This document shows positions 51,653-61,432 of a DNA stretch of 64,000 nucleotides, one piece after another. Source of the stretch: Flavobacterium ammonificans (GTDB taxonomy: Bacteria; Bacteroidota; Bacteroidia; Flavobacteriales; Flavobacteriaceae). The notes under the pieces were generated by a model. The model had not been told where the DNA came from, did not search any database, and saw nothing but the letters and a program-made list of their open reading frames with translations. The position numbers and the translations under genes were made by a program. Within the stretch, counting starts at the first letter, position 1. Each line of letters starts with the position of its first letter. Where the stretch lies: positions 1,984,001-2,048,000 of the forward strand of contig NZ_AP025185.1 of NCBI RefSeq assembly GCF_020886115.1, in the 5' to 3' direction.

Positions 51653-52903
51653 ATGTTATTCGAAGATTTATCACTTTCAAAAAGTATCCAAAAAGCCGTT
51701 CATGAAGAAGGCTATACACACCCCACTCCTATTCAAGAACAATCTATTCCTATCGTTTTATCTGGTAGAGATTTAATTGGTTGTGCGCAAACTGGTACTG
51801 GAAAAACGGCGGCATTTGCCATTCCAATTATTCATCAATTACATCGAATCGTAGGTTCGTCAAAAAAAGCCAAAGAAATTAGAGCTTTAATTGTAACTCC
51901 AACCCGTGAATTGGCCGTTCAAATTGGTCAGAATTTTGACACCTATGCAAAATATACTAATCTAACACAGATTACACTTTTTGGTGGCGTTTCGCAAGTT
52001 CCACAAGTTGACACTTTAAAAAAGGGAGTTGATGTGGTAATTGCTACACCTGGAAGATTATTGGATTTGCACAAACAAGGATTTATCAATTTTGACCACT
52101 TACATACCTTGGTTCTTGACGAAGCCGATCAAATGTTGGATATGGGATTTATTAATGATGTGAAAAAAATTGTGAAGCTTACGCCTAACAACCGTCAAAC
52201 ATTATTATTTTCTGCTACGATGCCAATTGCTATTCGGGAGTTAGCAGAAATGTTTTTAAAAGATCCAGCAAAAGTAGAAGTTTCTCCAGTTTCTTCAACT
52301 GCTGAAAAAATTGAACAACAGGTCTATTTTGTTGAAAAAACAGAAAAAAGAAATTTGTTATATCATTTAATAAAGAATGAAAATTTGTCCGATGTATTGG
52401 TGTTTTCAAGAACTAAACACGGAGCTGACAATGTAGTTAAGGCGTTGCGAAAAAACAATATTGCTGCAGAAGCCATTCATGGTGACAAATCTCAAAACGC
52501 AAGACAACGTGTTTTAGAAGCATTCAAAAATAAAGAAGTGGGCGTACTTGTAGCAACTGATATTGCTGCACGTGGAATCGATATTGATCAATTACCTTTT
52601 GTAATTAATTTTGATTTACCAAATATTCCTGAAACCTATGTGCACCGAATTGGTAGAACTGGTCGAGCAGGAAATGGCGGAATGGCAATTTCATTTTGCA
52701 GTAAAGACGAAGAGCCATACTGGAAAGACATTCAAAAATTAATAAAAGTAGATGTTAAGACTATTTCAGATCATCCGTATCCTTGGCACTCTGGAAGTCC
52801 TGATGCCATTGCGGAGAAACCTAAAAATTCTAATCGAAGTGGAGGCGCCCATAAATCAAGAAAATCAAGCGCATCAAAACAAAACAAAAAACGTTGGTAT
52901 TAA
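51653..52903 (+). CDS. DEAD-box RNA helicase, RhlE-like
   Basis: ATP-dependent RNA helicase, 416 residues from the ATG at 51653 (MLFEDLSLSKSIQKAVHEEG). The Q motif YTHPTPIQEQSIP, motif I AQTGTGKTAAF, motif II VLDEADQML, motif III SATMP and motif VI HRIGRTGRAGNGG are all present. The C-terminal tail (about 380-416) is basic and Ser/Lys/Asn rich, typical of RhlE proteins that act in ribosome assembly or at low temperature. The stop codon lies within the loop of its terminator hairpin. Confidence 0.93.
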   Translation: MLFEDLSLSKSIQKAVHEEGYTHPTPIQEQSIPIVLSGRDLIGCAQTGTGKTAAFAIPIIHQLHRIVGSSKKAKEIRALIVTPTRELAVQIGQNFDTYAKYTNLTQITLFGGVSQVPQVDTLKKGVDVVIATPGRLLDLHKQGFINFDHLHTLVLDEADQMLDMGFINDVKKIVKLTPNNRQTLLFSATMPIAIRELAEMFLKDPAKVEVSPVSSTAEKIEQQVYFVEKTEKRNLLYHLIKNENLSDVLVFSRTKHGADNVVKALRKNNIAAEAIHGDKSQNARQRVLEAFKNKEVGVLVATDIAARGIDIDQLPFVINFDLPNIPETYVHRIGRTGRAGNGGMAISFCSKDEEPYWKDIQKLIKVDVKTISDHPYPWHSGSPDAIAEKPKNSNRSGGAHKSRKSSASKQNKKRWY

Positions 52904-52919
52904 TACCAACGTTTTTTTT
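52886..52919. terminator. Intrinsic terminator overlapping the helicase stop codon
   Basis: ACGTTGGTAT / ATACCAACGT (52891-52912) followed by T8. The TAA stop (52901-52903) is in the loop, so a terminating ribosome would cover the hairpin. Confidence 0.92.
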
Positions 52920-52935
52920 ATAATTTATTTTTAGA

Positions 52936-54201
52936 TTAACTAGCGTCTTCGATTTTATCTTCCCACTGTCCTACTACAGAAGTAGCTAAAGCGTTTCCGA
53001 GAACATTTGTAGCAGATCGAAACATATCGCAGAAATGATCAATAGGTAAAATCAACGCAATACCTTCTATTGGAATGTCAAACATTCCACAAGTAGCCGC
53101 TACTACTACTAAACTAGCTCTTGGAACACCTGCAATTCCTTTACTTGTAAGCATTAATACCAATAACATTGTCAATTGTGTACCAATATCCAAGTCAATT
53201 CCATAGGCTTGTGCAATAAAAATACTCGCAAAAGTCATGTACATCATACTTCCGTCTAAGTTAAACGAATACCCCAAAGGCAACATGAATGAAACTATTT
53301 TGTCTTTCACACCAAAACGTTCTAATTCTTCTGTTAATTTTGGAAAAACAGCCTCACTACTCGTTGTACCAAAAGCAACAATTAATGGACTTGAAATTCT
53401 TTTTAATAAAGTTGACATTCTCGATTTTAAAAAGATATAACCCACTAAAATAAGAACTACCCATAATGATGCAATTCCAATTAAAAAAGAACCGAAGTAT
53501 TTGAAGTAAGTAATTGCTAATTCTTGGAAATCACGTACTGCAAATACTCCCGCAATGGCACCAAAAACTCCTATTGGAGCGAATTTCATTACATAATTAA
53601 CCATTTTTAGAACAATATGAGAGGTCTTATCTAAAGCATTAACAACAGGCTTAACTGTATCTCCAATTGCTGCAGCGGCTAAACCAAAAAAGATGGAGAA
53701 AATTACAATTTGTAATATTTCGTTAGTAGCCATGGCTTCGAATATACTTTTAGGAACAATATGCTCAATGAAATTTTCAAAAGATAAGGTGGTGGTTTTA
53801 GCCGTAACTTCTGAGGCAGTAGTTAAATCAACATTAGAAAGATTTAAACCTACTCCCGGTTGTAAAATATTTACAAAAAACATTCCTAATAATAACGAAA
53901 TGAATGAAGCGGTAAAAAACCAACCTAAGGCTTTCCCACCAATTCTTCCAACTGCTTTAATATCTCCAAGTTTAGCGATACCAACTACTAAAGTGGTAAA
54001 AACCAATGGTGAAATAATCATTTGTACCAATCGGATAAATACGGTAGCTAAAATTTTAATTTTAGAACTAAACGACTGAGCAATCTCAGTAGAAAAATTA
54101 GTATGAATAGCTATACCTAAAATAGCGCCAATTATCATTGCTATTAGAATTTGTCCCGTAAGTCCTGATAAAAACGATGGTTTTGTAGTAGTTTCTTTCA
54201 T
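52936..54201 (-). CDS. Dicarboxylate/amino-acid:cation symporter (DAACS, GltP-like)
   Basis: Inner-membrane glutamate/aspartate or C4-dicarboxylate symporter of 421 residues, driven by Na+ or H+. The family signature is in FGTTSSEAVFPKL (the serine-rich hairpin) and SFNLDGSMMYMTFASIFIAQ (the NMDGT-like TM7 motif, here NLDGS). The C-terminal LLVLMLTSKGIAGVPRASLV and DHFCDMFRSATNVLGNALAT contain substrate-binding residues, with R and N typical of acidic-substrate carriers. Eight TM plus two re-entrant loops are expected. Confidence 0.92.
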   Translation of the reverse strand: MKETTTKPSFLSGLTGQILIAMIIGAILGIAIHTNFSTEIAQSFSSKIKILATVFIRLVQMIISPLVFTTLVVGIAKLGDIKAVGRIGGKALGWFFTASFISLLLGMFFVNILQPGVGLNLSNVDLTTASEVTAKTTTLSFENFIEHIVPKSIFEAMATNEILQIVIFSIFFGLAAAAIGDTVKPVVNALDKTSHIVLKMVNYVMKFAPIGVFGAIAGVFAVRDFQELAITYFKYFGSFLIGIASLWVVLILVGYIFLKSRMSTLLKRISSPLIVAFGTTSSEAVFPKLTEELERFGVKDKIVSFMLPLGYSFNLDGSMMYMTFASIFIAQAYGIDLDIGTQLTMLLVLMLTSKGIAGVPRASLVVVAATCGMFDIPIEGIALILPIDHFCDMFRSATNVLGNALATSVVGQWEDKIEDAS

Positions 54202-54320
54202 TTTTTGTAATTAATAATTTACCAACTGTAAGCGTCAAACTATTTGCGAGAAGAGATTTAAAAATCAAAACCTAACAACTAAAAAATAGAGCGAAAAGCA
54301 GAAATAAATTGTTTAGAATA

Positions 54321-55379
54321 TTAATAGATTTTGTTTAATAAATAAAAATCAGCCAAAACAATAGCGGCCATCGCTTCAACAATAGGAACAGCGCGAGGAA
54401 CGACACAAGGATCATGACGCCCTTTTCCTGTCATTTCTGTTATATTTCCTTTATTATCTAATGACTCTTGTTTTTGCATGATTGTGGCAACTGGTTTGAA
54501 TGCTACACGGAAATAAATATCCATTCCGTTGCTAATTCCGCCTTGAATTCCGCCCGATAAATTCGTTTTGGTTGTTCCGTCAGCGTGGTATAAATCATTG
54601 TGGTCACTGCCTTTCATTTCGGCGCCGCAAAAGCCACTTCCATATTCAAAACCTTTAACTGCATTAATTGATAACATTGCTTTTCCTAACTCGGCATGTA
54701 GTTTATCAAATACGGGTTCGCCCAATCCAACAGGTACATTTTGAATTACACAAGACACTACTCCACCAACAGTATCTCCTTGTTTACGAATTTCACGAAT
54801 ATAGTCTTCCATTCTAGCTGCAGAACTTTCATCAGGGCAACGAACTGGATTACTTTCTGTCTTTGAAAAGTCTAATTCTTGGTAATTTTTATCTAAATGA
54901 ATGTGACCAACAGAAGAAACAAAAGCATTAATTTTAATATCAGGAAGCATTTGCTTCGCAATAGCTCCCGCTACTACTCTACTTGCTGTTTCTCTAGCCG
55001 AACTTCTTCCACCACCACGGTAATCTCTAAAACCATATTTTTGGTCATATACATAGTCTGCATGACTCGGTCTATAATTATCTTTGATGTGGGAATAATC
55101 ATCCGACTTTTGATTGGTATTTGGAATAATAAAACCAATTGGTGTTCCTGTAGTTTTTCCTTCAAAAATACCGGACAAGAATTGTACTTCGTCAGGTTCT
55201 TTTCTTTGAGTTACAATAGCCGATTGACCTGGTTTTCTTCTGGACATTTCTAATTGAACGGCTTCTAAATCTAAAGTGATTCCAGGAGGACATCCATCGA
55301 TGACACCACCTAAAGCTTCACCATGTGATTCTCCAAAAGTAGTAATTCTAAAAAGTGTTCCGTAGCTATTCCCTGCCAT
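54321..55379 (-). CDS. aroC: Chorismate synthase
   Basis: Last shikimate-pathway step, 5-enolpyruvylshikimate-3-phosphate to chorismate, needing reduced FMN. The 352-residue length is standard. Motifs [18 protein letters not shown] (N-terminal), [33 protein letters not shown] (central, split here for its key residues RSSARET) and the C-terminal [18 protein letters not shown] are all present. It is isolated from aroB. No terminator is obvious after it. Confidence 0.96.
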   Translation of the reverse strand: MAGNSYGTLFRITTFGESHGEALGGVIDGCPPGITLDLEAVQLEMSRRKPGQSAIVTQRKEPDEVQFLSGIFEGKTTGTPIGFIIPNTNQKSDDYSHIKDNYRPSHADYVYDQKYGFRDYRGGGRSSARETASRVVAGAIAKQMLPDIKINAFVSSVGHIHLDKNYQELDFSKTESNPVRCPDESSAARMEDYIREIRKQGDTVGGVVSCVIQNVPVGLGEPVFDKLHAELGKAMLSINAVKGFEYGSGFCGAEMKGSDHNDLYHADGTTKTNLSGGIQGGISNGMDIYFRVAFKPVATIMQKQESLDNKGNITEMTGKGRHDPCVVPRAVPIVEAMAAIVLADFYLLNKIY

Positions 55380-55568
55380 TGTAATTAGTTTTAAACAAAA
55401 GTACCATTTTAGTTTAAAGATTAAAAATATAAGGATTAAAGTTTTTGCTGAATAAATGGATTTATTGTGTGATTTTTAGTCTGCTTACATCAAATATAAC
55501 AACGAAAATTAATACTAAATTTCATTATGGTTCGTTTATTTAGTAACTTAGAAAAAATATAATTACTT

Positions 55569-56042
55569 ATGAAAAAAAATATTGTAACCGCTGTACTACT
55601 AATTGGATTAGGATTTACATCGCAAGCTCAAGAAATATCAAAAAATGCAATTGGTTTGCGATTAGGAGATAACAATGGTTTTGGCGCTGAAATATCATAC
55701 CAACGTTCGTTGTCTGAAAACAATCGACTGGAAGCTAATTTAGGTTGGAGAGATAATCGTGCTGTAAGCGCATTCAAACTAACAGGAGTCTACCAATGGG
55801 TATGGGAAATTGACAATTCTTTCAATTGGTATGCTGGAGCAGGTGCTGGCCTTGGCAGTTGGAGTACAACAGAAGATAATGGAAGTTTTGTTTATGTGGC
55901 AGGAAATGTAGGAATAGAATACAACTTAAAAGAACTACCCCTACTACTTTCGCTAGATTTCAGACCCGAATTTGGTGGGAAAGGTTATTTCCAAAATAAT
56001 TATGGTTCAGATATCGCGCTTGGAATTCGTTATAAATTCTAA
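55569..56042 (+). CDS. Small outer-membrane beta-barrel-like protein
   Basis: A 157-residue exported protein. Signal peptide residues about 1-21 (MKKNIVTAVLLIGLGFTSQAQ with a likely signal peptidase I cut after AQA/Q). The remainder alternates polar and hydrophobic residues and ends with ALGIRYKF, an aromatic C-terminus as in outer-membrane barrels; eight strands could fit its length. I cannot name a function. No operon partners are adjacent. A hairpin at 56050-56075 follows. Confidence 0.8.
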   Translation: MKKNIVTAVLLIGLGFTSQAQEISKNAIGLRLGDNNGFGAEISYQRSLSENNRLEANLGWRDNRAVSAFKLTGVYQWVWEIDNSFNWYAGAGAGLGSWSTTEDNGSFVYVAGNVGIEYNLKELPLLLSLDFRPEFGGKGYFQNNYGSDIALGIRYKF

Positions 56043-56049
56043 AAAATAT

Positions 56050-56076
56050 AAATGCCGCTTTAAAAAGCGGCATTTA
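56050..56076. terminator. Hairpin between the outer-membrane gene and bshA
   Basis: AAATGCCGCTT / AAGCGGCATTT with TAAA loop, an A-run on the left. The right T-run is short, so it is stronger for the minus strand (bshA). Confidence 0.7.
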
Positions 56077-56081
56077 CTTAT

Positions 56082-57215
56082 TTATGTAAACTTAGCAATT
56101 GCTCTACGATATAAATCTTCATAAAGTGGAAGAATATTTTTGATGTCAAACTTTTGAGCTGTCGCCAAAGCATTTTTCTTAAACTCGGCTAAAGTTAAAT
56201 CGTCTTTTAAAATTGTAAGCGCGTTTTTGGCCATAGTATCGACATCTCCAACATCACTTAGAAAACCTGAAAAACCATTCCTATTTACTTCTGGCAAGCC
56301 TCCTGCATTACTTGAAATAACTGGAACACTACAAGCCATAGCTTCTAATGCAACTAATCCAAAGCTTTCAGTTTTGGATGGTAATAAAAATAAATCTGTT
56401 TGGCATAAAATTTTATCAATTTCATTACTATTACCAAAGAAAATTACTTTGTCTAAAATACCTAACTCTTTGCATAGGTATTCAGCTTTTTCTTTTTCTG
56501 GTCCATCCCCAACCATCATTAACTTTGCAGGAATTTCTTTTTGAATGGCATAAAATATTTTAATGATATCCGGTATTCGTTTTACCTCCCTAAAATTACT
56601 GATATGGGTTATAATTCGCTCATTTTCTTTAGCCATAACAGAGCGTTGACAGGGCATTTTATTTTCTGAATTAACTTTATCTAATTCTATAAAATTGGGT
56701 ATCACTTCAATATCCTTGGAAATATTAAACAATTGCAAGGTATCATCTTTCAAATTTTGAGATACTGAAGTAACAAAATCAGATTTGTTAATACTGAAAG
56801 TTACTGCTGGTTTATAGAAAGGATGGTTACCTACTAAGGTGATGTCTGTTCCGTGCAAAGTGGTGACCATTGGAATATTAATTCCCTCATCTTTCAGCAT
56901 TTGCTTCGCCATATAACCCGCATAAGCGTGAGGGATAGCATAATGAACGTGCAATAGTTCAATCTTATGTAATTTAACCATATCTACCAACTTACTTGAC
57001 AAAGCCAATTCATAAGGTTGATAATGGAATAAAGGATATTCTGGAACGTTAACTTCGTGGTAATGAACATTAGGATTCAAAAGAGCCAATCGTACTGGTT
57101 GACTATAAGTAATAAAATGGATTTCATGCCCTCGACGAGCCAATTCAAGACCCAACTCAGTCGCTACAACTCCACTTCCACCAAAGGTGGGATAACATAC
57201 GATAGCAATTTTCAT
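56082..57215 (-). CDS. bshA: N-acetyl-alpha-D-glucosaminyl L-malate synthase (BshA)
   Basis: GT4 glycosyltransferase that makes GlcNAc-malate, the first step of bacillithiol synthesis. 377 residues. The N-terminus MKIAIVCYPTFGGSGVVATELGLELARRGHEI has the BshA glycine-rich donor loop (its G-G-S-G shown here in context), and LHGTDITLVG is the conserved domain I motif. The C-terminal GT-B half has MMVGDGPEKEKAEYLCKELG and LLPSKTESFGLVALEAMACS (E-x7-E). Two further pathway genes (bshB, bshC) are not in the window. It supports DinB-type bacillithiol transferases as candidates. Confidence 0.93.
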   Translation of the reverse strand: MKIAIVCYPTFGGSGVVATELGLELARRGHEIHFITYSQPVRLALLNPNVHYHEVNVPEYPLFHYQPYELALSSKLVDMVKLHKIELLHVHYAIPHAYAGYMAKQMLKDEGINIPMVTTLHGTDITLVGNHPFYKPAVTFSINKSDFVTSVSQNLKDDTLQLFNISKDIEVIPNFIELDKVNSENKMPCQRSVMAKENERIITHISNFREVKRIPDIIKIFYAIQKEIPAKLMMVGDGPEKEKAEYLCKELGILDKVIFFGNSNEIDKILCQTDLFLLPSKTESFGLVALEAMACSVPVISSNAGGLPEVNRNGFSGFLSDVGDVDTMAKNALTILKDDLTLAEFKKNALATAQKFDIKNILPLYEDLYRRAIAKFT

Positions 57216-57296
57216 TTGTATAATTTAAGAATACGAATTTAATGAAATTACAACGGCTTTCCTATTTCATAAAGAAATAATACTAACTTACTTTAA

Positions 57297-57893
57297 TCAT
57301 TTTTTCTTTCGCTTTTTATTGATCCATTGATTTGCTTTGTAGGTTAGATAGGCTGAACCACTGCCAACAATCGCACCTGCTAAAACATCAGAGGGATAAT
57401 GAACTCCTAAATGCATTCTAGAATAACCAATCGCTCCTGCCCATACAAATGATGGGGCTACAACATACCATTTTGGATAGGCTAAGCTCAATGATGTTGC
57501 TGTTGCAAAAGCTGTAGAGGTATGTCCCGATGGCATTGAGTAAGAAGCTTCTGAAACTACAGGTTGTACCATTGGATAGGTATCGTATGGACGATCTGTT
57601 TTTATAATCTTTTTTGAAACAACAGTTATAAATGCTGAAGCTAAAAATGTTTCACCTATAAACAAAGCTTTTTGTTTTGCAACTGAATCATTATTAATCA
57701 TTCCTAATGTATAAATTAGAATTGGAGTAGCTACACTAATAGGTACTGCTGATTGACTAATAGATTTAAATGTACCATCCAAAGATGTATTCCTATTAAT
57801 GTTTATTTTTTTTAAGACATCTATATCTACATTTTGAGCATGAATGGTACTTACACAAAAAAAGAATATAAAAAACCCAATTACTTTATTCAT
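57297..57893 (-). CDS. PAP2-family phosphatase
   Basis: A 198-residue type 2 phosphatidic-acid phosphatase. Signal-like hydrophobic start (VIGFFIFFFCVSTIHAQ) and later membrane helices. The three catalytic motifs are KTDRPYDTYP (K-x6-R-P), SMPSGHTSTAFATATSLS (P-S-G-H) and SRMHLGVHYPSDVLAGA (S-R-x5-H-x3-D). Activity on undecaprenyl-pyrophosphate or phosphatidate is typical. The stop is 3 bp before the next gene's start region on the minus strand, so it is probably cotranscribed after the GH3 fusion gene. Confidence 0.9.
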   Translation of the reverse strand: MNKVIGFFIFFFCVSTIHAQNVDIDVLKKININRNTSLDGTFKSISQSAVPISVATPILIYTLGMINNDSVAKQKALFIGETFLASAFITVVSKKIIKTDRPYDTYPMVQPVVSEASYSMPSGHTSTAFATATSLSLAYPKWYVVAPSFVWAGAIGYSRMHLGVHYPSDVLAGAIVGSGSAYLTYKANQWINKKRKKK

Positions 57894-57898
57894 TGTAA

Positions 57899-60800
57899 TT
57901 AATTTAAAATTGATTCGGTAATAACCTTTTGAATATCTTCTCTAATGTGTTCTTTAGACAATGTATTGATCGGATTAGTGGGATAGGTTCTATTCGAAAT
58001 AAATACATAAATAATTTCAGTTTTTGGATCAGCCCAAGTCATAATTCCTGTAAAACCAGTATGTCCGAAGCTTGACATAGAAACACAACCACAAGTTGGA
58101 CTATCACCACTTAATTGCGGTTTATCAAATCCTAAACCTCTTCGATTGCCATCAGAGCAAAAATAACAAGTGTTGAAATCATCGAAGGTTTTTTCAGAAA
58201 AAAACTGTTGATCCCCATAGTTTCCTTTTTGTAAAAACAGTTGCATCATTTTTGCAATGTCCATTGCATTCGAAAACAATCCAGCATGACCAGCAACTCC
58301 TCCTTCTAATGCAGCAGCCATATCGTGAACATAGCCCTGAACAGTTTGGTGTCTAAAATAATCATCAACTTCTGTTGGCGCTATTCGATTCTTTTCAATT
58401 TTAGTCAACGGATTATACATTGTATTAGTAGCGCCAATAGGTTTAAAAAACTGCTCTGTTGCTAAAACATCTAGTGAAACTCCCATCACCCTTTCTAAAT
58501 AATTGCCTAGAATAATAAAGGTAAAATCACTGTATTTGTATTCTTTTTTAGGAGACAATTTACTATTGACAATCATTTTCATAATTGTATCATGATAATC
58601 ATTACGAATGAAAAGGCTGTCAGCTACTTTCTTTGAAAATTGAGAATCAGCTAATTTTCTATAATATTTAGATAAAGGCTTATTATTAGAATCTAAAGTG
58701 GCTTTATAAAAAGGAATCCATGCCACTAGACCTGCAGAGTGTGTTAGCAATTCTTTAAAATGAATATCTTTTTTATCAGAAGCAGCGAAAATGGGTAGCA
58801 TTTCGGCTAAAGTGGTATTCAAATTAATTTTATTTTGATCATATAACTTCATCACATTGGGCAAAGTCCCAACAATTTTACTCACAGAAGCAACATCAAA
58901 AATGGTTTCGTTGGTTACTTTTTCATTCGAATCATAAGTGTAATGTCCAAAGGCCTTTTGATAAATCACTTTCCCTTTTCTAGCCACCAACACTTGAACT
59001 CCTGGAGCCATCTTACCTGCAATTGCTTTTTGAGCCAAAACATCAATTTGTTTTAGTTTTTCTGAACTCATTCCGACATTCTCAGGTGCTGTAAAACCTA
59101 ATCTATTTAATTTCTGTGTGGAAAGTCCTTCATTAACTTTAAACGATTCGTTGATAGAAACAGGTAATTTACCCTTAGCCTCAATAGCGCCAAATAATAA
59201 TTCAGCACTAACCTCTTGAGCAATATCATTGTTTTGATAGGAAACAACAAGTCCTTCTATATCATCGAAATTTGATATTGGTAATAACGAATACGGTTTA
59301 GCAAATACATCTAATATAACTCTATTGTTTTTTGCGATTTCTTGAAGCCAAAGCTTTTCAGTGGATGTAAAATCATTATTCTTCCATGGTTTATCTGCTT
59401 TATGATAACCAATAATTACAGTAGAATATTCTTTTAACTTTAGGTTAAGGCTATCTAAACTTGTCGCATTAATTTCAGTAACTTCAGTAAATTTCTTTAG
59501 TGTTGACACAAACTTAGTATTGAAATCATCTCCAAGTTTCACATACGCAATCTTTTGAAGGTTCAAATCCTTTATAGGCAAAAGGTTTTTATCATTTTTC
59601 AAAACTGTAATTGCATTTTCATACAATTGGTATTGCAAAGCTTCATTTGCAACAGGATTAATCTCTTGAATTAAATTTTGAACTGCTATAGGTTTGTAGT
59701 TATGAAGACCCGCCTTGAACTTGTATTTTAAAATCTTCTTTACAGATTGTTCCAATCGCTCCTCTGAAACAATTTTATCTTCATAAGCTTTAATTATAGT
59801 TTCAATACCTAACGGGACATTTTCCGAAAAAAGTAAAATGTCATTTCCAGCTAGAAATGCATCTAAATCAACATCGCCTGGTTTCTTAAATTTACTAACA
59901 CCTTTCATGTTTAAAGCGTCGGTGAAGATTAACCCTTCAAATTTTAGTTCGTTTTGCAATAAATTGGTGACTACATTATACGAAATGGAAGTGGGGTAAT
60001 TTTGACGGAATTCTAAACTAGGAACATCTAAATGACCTACCATTACTGAAGCTAGACCTTCATCGATAATTTTATTGTACGGATATAGCTCTACTTTATC
60101 TAAATGTTCTTTTGAAAAAGACACCGTTGGTAACCCTAAATGAGAATCAATAGAGGTATCTCCATGACCTGGAAAATGTTTCCCTGTTGAAAAAACACCC
60201 TGCCTTTGTACTCCACTCATTAAAGCAATTGCCTTCTCGGTTACATTGAATTTATTTTCACCAAAAGATCGGTTGCCAATAATTGGGTTCTTTGGATTCG
60301 TATTAATATCTAAAACAGGTGCAAAATTAAAGTGTACTCCCATTCTTCGGCTTTCTTTACCCATTAACTCTCCAACATTCTCAATTAACTTAAGATCCTG
60401 TATAGCACCTAATGTCATATTCCACGGATAACGGTAAGTCGAATCCAAGCGCATGCTCAGTCCCCACTCTGCATCAATTCCAATAAATAATGGAATTTTT
60501 GATTTGGATTGATAACGGTTAGTCAAATTCGCTTGACGCAAAGGCCCGCCCTGAAAAAAAATCAGACCACCAATCTTATGGTCTCTAATTAACTTTTCAA
60601 TGGCGTTTGTATGAAGATTGTCTTTATTAGAATAGGCGGCAACCATAAATAATTGTCCCACTTTTTCTTGTAGCGACATTTGGCTAAAAATACTATCTGC
60701 CCAGCGATTTTCGGCTTCTGAATCTTTAAAAAAGTTTTTTCTAGCGGATTTGGTTTGAGGAATATAGACTTCTTCAAAATCAGAAATCTCAGGTTTATTT

Positions 60801-60907
60801 ATTACGATTGGGTCAGTTGCAACGAATTTATTCTTAATGGTAACACAATTTGAAACCAAAAACAATAATACAATACAAAGTACAACTCTACTAAAGATCG
60901 TTTTCAT
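57899..60907 (-). CDS. Fusion lipoprotein: GH3 NagZ-like glycosidase plus beta-lactamase-fold serine hydrolase
   Basis: A 1002-residue exported lipoprotein (lipobox LVSNC, Cys21). Residues about 65-400 are glycoside hydrolase family 3 of the NagZ type: the catalytic-dyad loop KHFPGHGDTSIDSHLGLP (243-260) and the nucleophile Asp330 in GLIFTDALNMKG. Residues about 420-600 are a GH3 C-terminal-like linker domain. Residues about 610-1002 are a class C beta-lactamase-fold serine hydrolase: S674-x-x-K677 (ASVSKIVG), KYSDFTF as the Y-x-N-like motif and FGHTGFTG near the end. In Bacillus the separate NagZ and AmiE enzymes together release MurNAc-peptides, so a single enzyme for muropeptide recycling is likely. 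Confidence 0.9.
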   Translation of the reverse strand: MKTIFSRVVLCIVLLFLVSNCVTIKNKFVATDPIVINKPEISDFEEVYIPQTKSARKNFFKDSEAENRWADSIFSQMSLQEKVGQLFMVAAYSNKDNLHTNAIEKLIRDHKIGGLIFFQGGPLRQANLTNRYQSKSKIPLFIGIDAEWGLSMRLDSTYRYPWNMTLGAIQDLKLIENVGELMGKESRRMGVHFNFAPVLDINTNPKNPIIGNRSFGENKFNVTEKAIALMSGVQRQGVFSTGKHFPGHGDTSIDSHLGLPTVSFSKEHLDKVELYPYNKIIDEGLASVMVGHLDVPSLEFRQNYPTSISYNVVTNLLQNELKFEGLIFTDALNMKGVSKFKKPGDVDLDAFLAGNDILLFSENVPLGIETIIKAYEDKIVSEERLEQSVKKILKYKFKAGLHNYKPIAVQNLIQEINPVANEALQYQLYENAITVLKNDKNLLPIKDLNLQKIAYVKLGDDFNTKFVSTLKKFTEVTEINATSLDSLNLKLKEYSTVIIGYHKADKPWKNNDFTSTEKLWLQEIAKNNRVILDVFAKPYSLLPISNFDDIEGLVVSYQNNDIAQEVSAELLFGAIEAKGKLPVSINESFKVNEGLSTQKLNRLGFTAPENVGMSSEKLKQIDVLAQKAIAGKMAPGVQVLVARKGKVIYQKAFGHYTYDSNEKVTNETIFDVASVSKIVGTLPNVMKLYDQNKINLNTTLAEMLPIFAASDKKDIHFKELLTHSAGLVAWIPFYKATLDSNNKPLSKYYRKLADSQFSKKVADSLFIRNDYHDTIMKMIVNSKLSPKKEYKYSDFTFIILGNYLERVMGVSLDVLATEQFFKPIGATNTMYNPLTKIEKNRIAPTEVDDYFRHQTVQGYVHDMAAALEGGVAGHAGLFSNAMDIAKMMQLFLQKGNYGDQQFFSEKTFDDFNTCYFCSDGNRRGLGFDKPQLSGDSPTCGCVSMSSFGHTGFTGIMTWADPKTEIIYVFISNRTYPTNPINTLSKEHIREDIQKVITESILN

Positions 60908-60917
60908 CTATTCAATT

Positions 60918-61400
60918 TTAGAAGAAACGACTGTGCCAGCTATCTACAGCCGGAACTTCCCACGATTCATTAAACTCTTCGATATTGTTGATCAAATTAT
61001 TAAATACAATGGTATTTTCAGTAACAGCTTTATCTTTTACCATTTTCTTAAAATCAATTAATTGCTTGTGAGCAATATGTTCGCCTAACTTGAAAGTAAC
61101 GTTCATTTTATCTAAAAGATCAACGTTATATTTAGCCTCTAAACTTTGGATAAACTCAACAGAAGCATCAATTGAGCATCCTGTTGCGTTTTGTACTTCT
61201 TGATTAACAGCCAAAATAATAAATCGATTGTATCGTAACTGATAGGAAGATTCTAAACTTGTTCCATGTGCACTCCAATTTACCAAAAAAGCTTGTAAAG
61301 CTGTTTCGATTTCATTCATTTCTTCATCAGAGAATTTTCTATTGGATTGATAAATCCAAATTCTAGAATCAGTAGGTAAACTTTCAAACGGAACGTACAT
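60918..61400 (-). CDS. Conserved Bacteroidota hypothetical protein
   Basis: A 160-residue protein, beginning MYVPFESLPTDSRIWIYQS and ending VDSWHSRFF. It has a conserved pattern (FLVNWSAHGTSLESSYQLRYNRFIILAVNQ, then GCSIDASVEFIQSLE) typical of a small cytosolic family sometimes labelled ABC transporter ATPase, but no Walker motif is present. It begins 32 bp after the Fe-S gene and precedes the GH3 fusion by 10 bp, so it is in one operon with them. Function unknown. Confidence 0.8.
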   Translation of the reverse strand: MYVPFESLPTDSRIWIYQSNRKFSDEEMNEIETALQAFLVNWSAHGTSLESSYQLRYNRFIILAVNQEVQNATGCSIDASVEFIQSLEAKYNVDLLDKMNVTFKLGEHIAHKQLIDFKKMVKDKAVTENTIVFNNLINNIEEFNESWEVPAVDSWHSRFF

Positions 61401-61432
61401 CTTTGTTGTTGTATTAATTTAGTTACAAAAGA

